Assembly (NCBI GenBank): GCA_005787025.1
Contig: SYCH01000195.1
Coordinates: 1-5,881, forward strand
Direction: 5' to 3'
DNA: 5,881 bases
Source of the DNA: Actinomycetota bacterium
GTDB taxonomy: Bacteria; Actinomycetota; Acidimicrobiia; Acidimicrobiales; Ilumatobacteraceae
The notes beneath the pieces were generated by a model. The model did no database searches. It saw nothing but the letters and a program-made list of their open reading frames with translations, and was not told the origin of the DNA. The translations under genes and the position numbers were made by a program. Below are positions 5,356 to 5,881 of the stretch, one piece after another (position 1 is the first letter of the stretch; each line of letters starts with the position of its first letter).

Positions 5356-5881
5356 CACGCGTGTATCTGGTTCGTCATGGTCGAGCAGCGGCCGGATGGG
5401 ACACGGATCCGGATCCGGGCCTCGATGACGAGGGTCGCCGACAGGCCGCCGCCACCGCCGACGCGTTGTCGATCCTTCCCGACATGCCGTTGGTGTCCAG
5501 CCCGTTGCGTCGCTGCCGGGAGACGGCCGCGTTCTTGTCGGCGAAGTGGAAGTACGACCCGGTGACGATCCAGCCGCTGGTGGCCGAGATCCCGTCACCC
5601 GCGGGCATCCCGTTGGGGGAGCGCGTCGACTGGTTGCGTGCGGCGATGGCGGGCACGTGGGCCGACCTTGGTCCTCGGTACACGTCGTTCCGCGACGAGG
5701 TGGTGGGGTACGTGACCGGTTTGAGCCGGGACACCGTGATCTTCAGCCACTTCATCGCCATCAACGCGATCATCGGTGCGTGTCGTGGCGACGATCGTCT
5801 GGTGATCTCGAGTCTCGACAACGCTTCGGTGACCATCGTCGACGTCGGCTCCAGCGGACATCCGTCATTGGCGCGCACGGG
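5352..5881 (+). CDS. Histidine phosphatase (phosphoglycerate mutase-like) family protein, 3' partial
   Basis: A GTG overlapping the deacetylase stop (GTGA) opens a frame that runs without a stop to the window end, giving 176 residues. Histidine phosphatases hydrolyse phosphate esters through a phospho-histidine. Visible core: VYLVRHGRA (4-12) with Arg8 and nucleophile His9; SSPLRRCRETA (49-59) with the phosphate-binding Arg54; LVAEIPSP (76-83) with the probable acid Glu79; and VIFSHFIAINAIIG (129-142) with the second His133. Then a strand like the usual family ending (ISSLDNASVTIVDV). The domain therefore looks essentially complete, with only a short tail lost. The lack of insertions and the RHGRA start suggest a small phosphatase of the SixA/CobC-like group rather than a glycolytic mutase. 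The substrate is unknown; a phosphorylated small molecule related to the two upstream genes is conceivable. Confidence 0.88.
   Translation, partial: MTRVYLVRHGRAAAGWDTDPDPGLDDEGRRQAAATADALSILPDMPLVSSPLRRCRETAAFLSAKWKYDPVTIQPLVAEIPSPAGIPLGERVDWLRAAMAGTWADLGPRYTSFRDEVVGYVTGLSRDTVIFSHFIAINAIIGACRGDDRLVISSLDNASVTIVDVGSSGHPSLART

Noticed and set aside
5404..5417. 14-bp perfect palindrome CGGATCCGGATCCG near the phosphatase start
   Set aside because: It is explained by a repeated Asp-Pro codon pair inside the coding frame and is far from any start of transcription, so an operator role is not supported.
4489..5598. Long minus-strand open frame opposite the deacetylase and phosphatase
   Set aside because: Same shadow effect; the plus-strand frames carry intact catalytic motifs and stop-start overlaps.
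5375..5878. Minus-strand open frame at the window end
   Set aside because: It is antisense to the histidine phosphatase, whose catalytic residues are all present on the plus strand.

Overview
The window is ordinary, gene-dense chromosomal DNA from a high-GC bacterium, almost certainly an actinomycete in the broad sense (Actinomycetota). Four things point there: an F420-type luciferase-fold oxidoreductase; an alpha-methylacyl-CoA racemase very close in sequence to mycobacterial MCR; a PIG-L deacetylase of the mycothiol-enzyme type; and TAnnnT promoters placed so that transcripts start at or next to the AUG (leaderless). An acidimicrobial lineage is plausible, but that is only an inference. I see no mobile element, CRISPR array, tRNA, rRNA or prophage signature.

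Layout. Positions 1-513 (+) hold the 3' end of a membrane-anchored bacterial PH-domain protein with a C-terminal SHOCT module. It converges, with only 3 bp between stop codons, on a minus-strand pair. That pair is an F420/LLM-type oxidoreductase (2390 to 1470) followed by a short galactokinase-family GHMP kinase (1473 to 517), joined by an ATGA overlap. A 40-bp divergent promoter region (2391-2430) separates the pair from a plus-strand alpha/beta hydrolase (2431-3342). After a 79-bp gap come three plus-strand genes: alpha-methylacyl-CoA racemase (3422-4579), PIG-L deacetylase (4576-5355) and a histidine phosphatase cut by the window end (5352-5881). These three are linked by two GTGA overlaps. 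The gap before the racemase contains a promoter-like element, a possible 20-codon leader ORF and a strong Shine-Dalgarno site. No gene-free stretch exceeds 80 bp.

How the genes may work together. The racemase flips the alpha-methyl stereocentre of branched acyl-CoAs so that beta-oxidation can proceed, which suggests catabolism of methyl-branched or isoprenoid/steroid side chains. The esterase-like hydrolase and the F420/flavin oxidoreductase could act on related substrates, but their specificities cannot be read from sequence. The deacetylase, phosphatase and galactokinase do not complete a recognisable pathway here. The most interesting points are regulatory: two mirror-image leaderless promoters packed into 40 bp, and the putative leader peptide before the racemase. 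I did not find a clearly new biological system.
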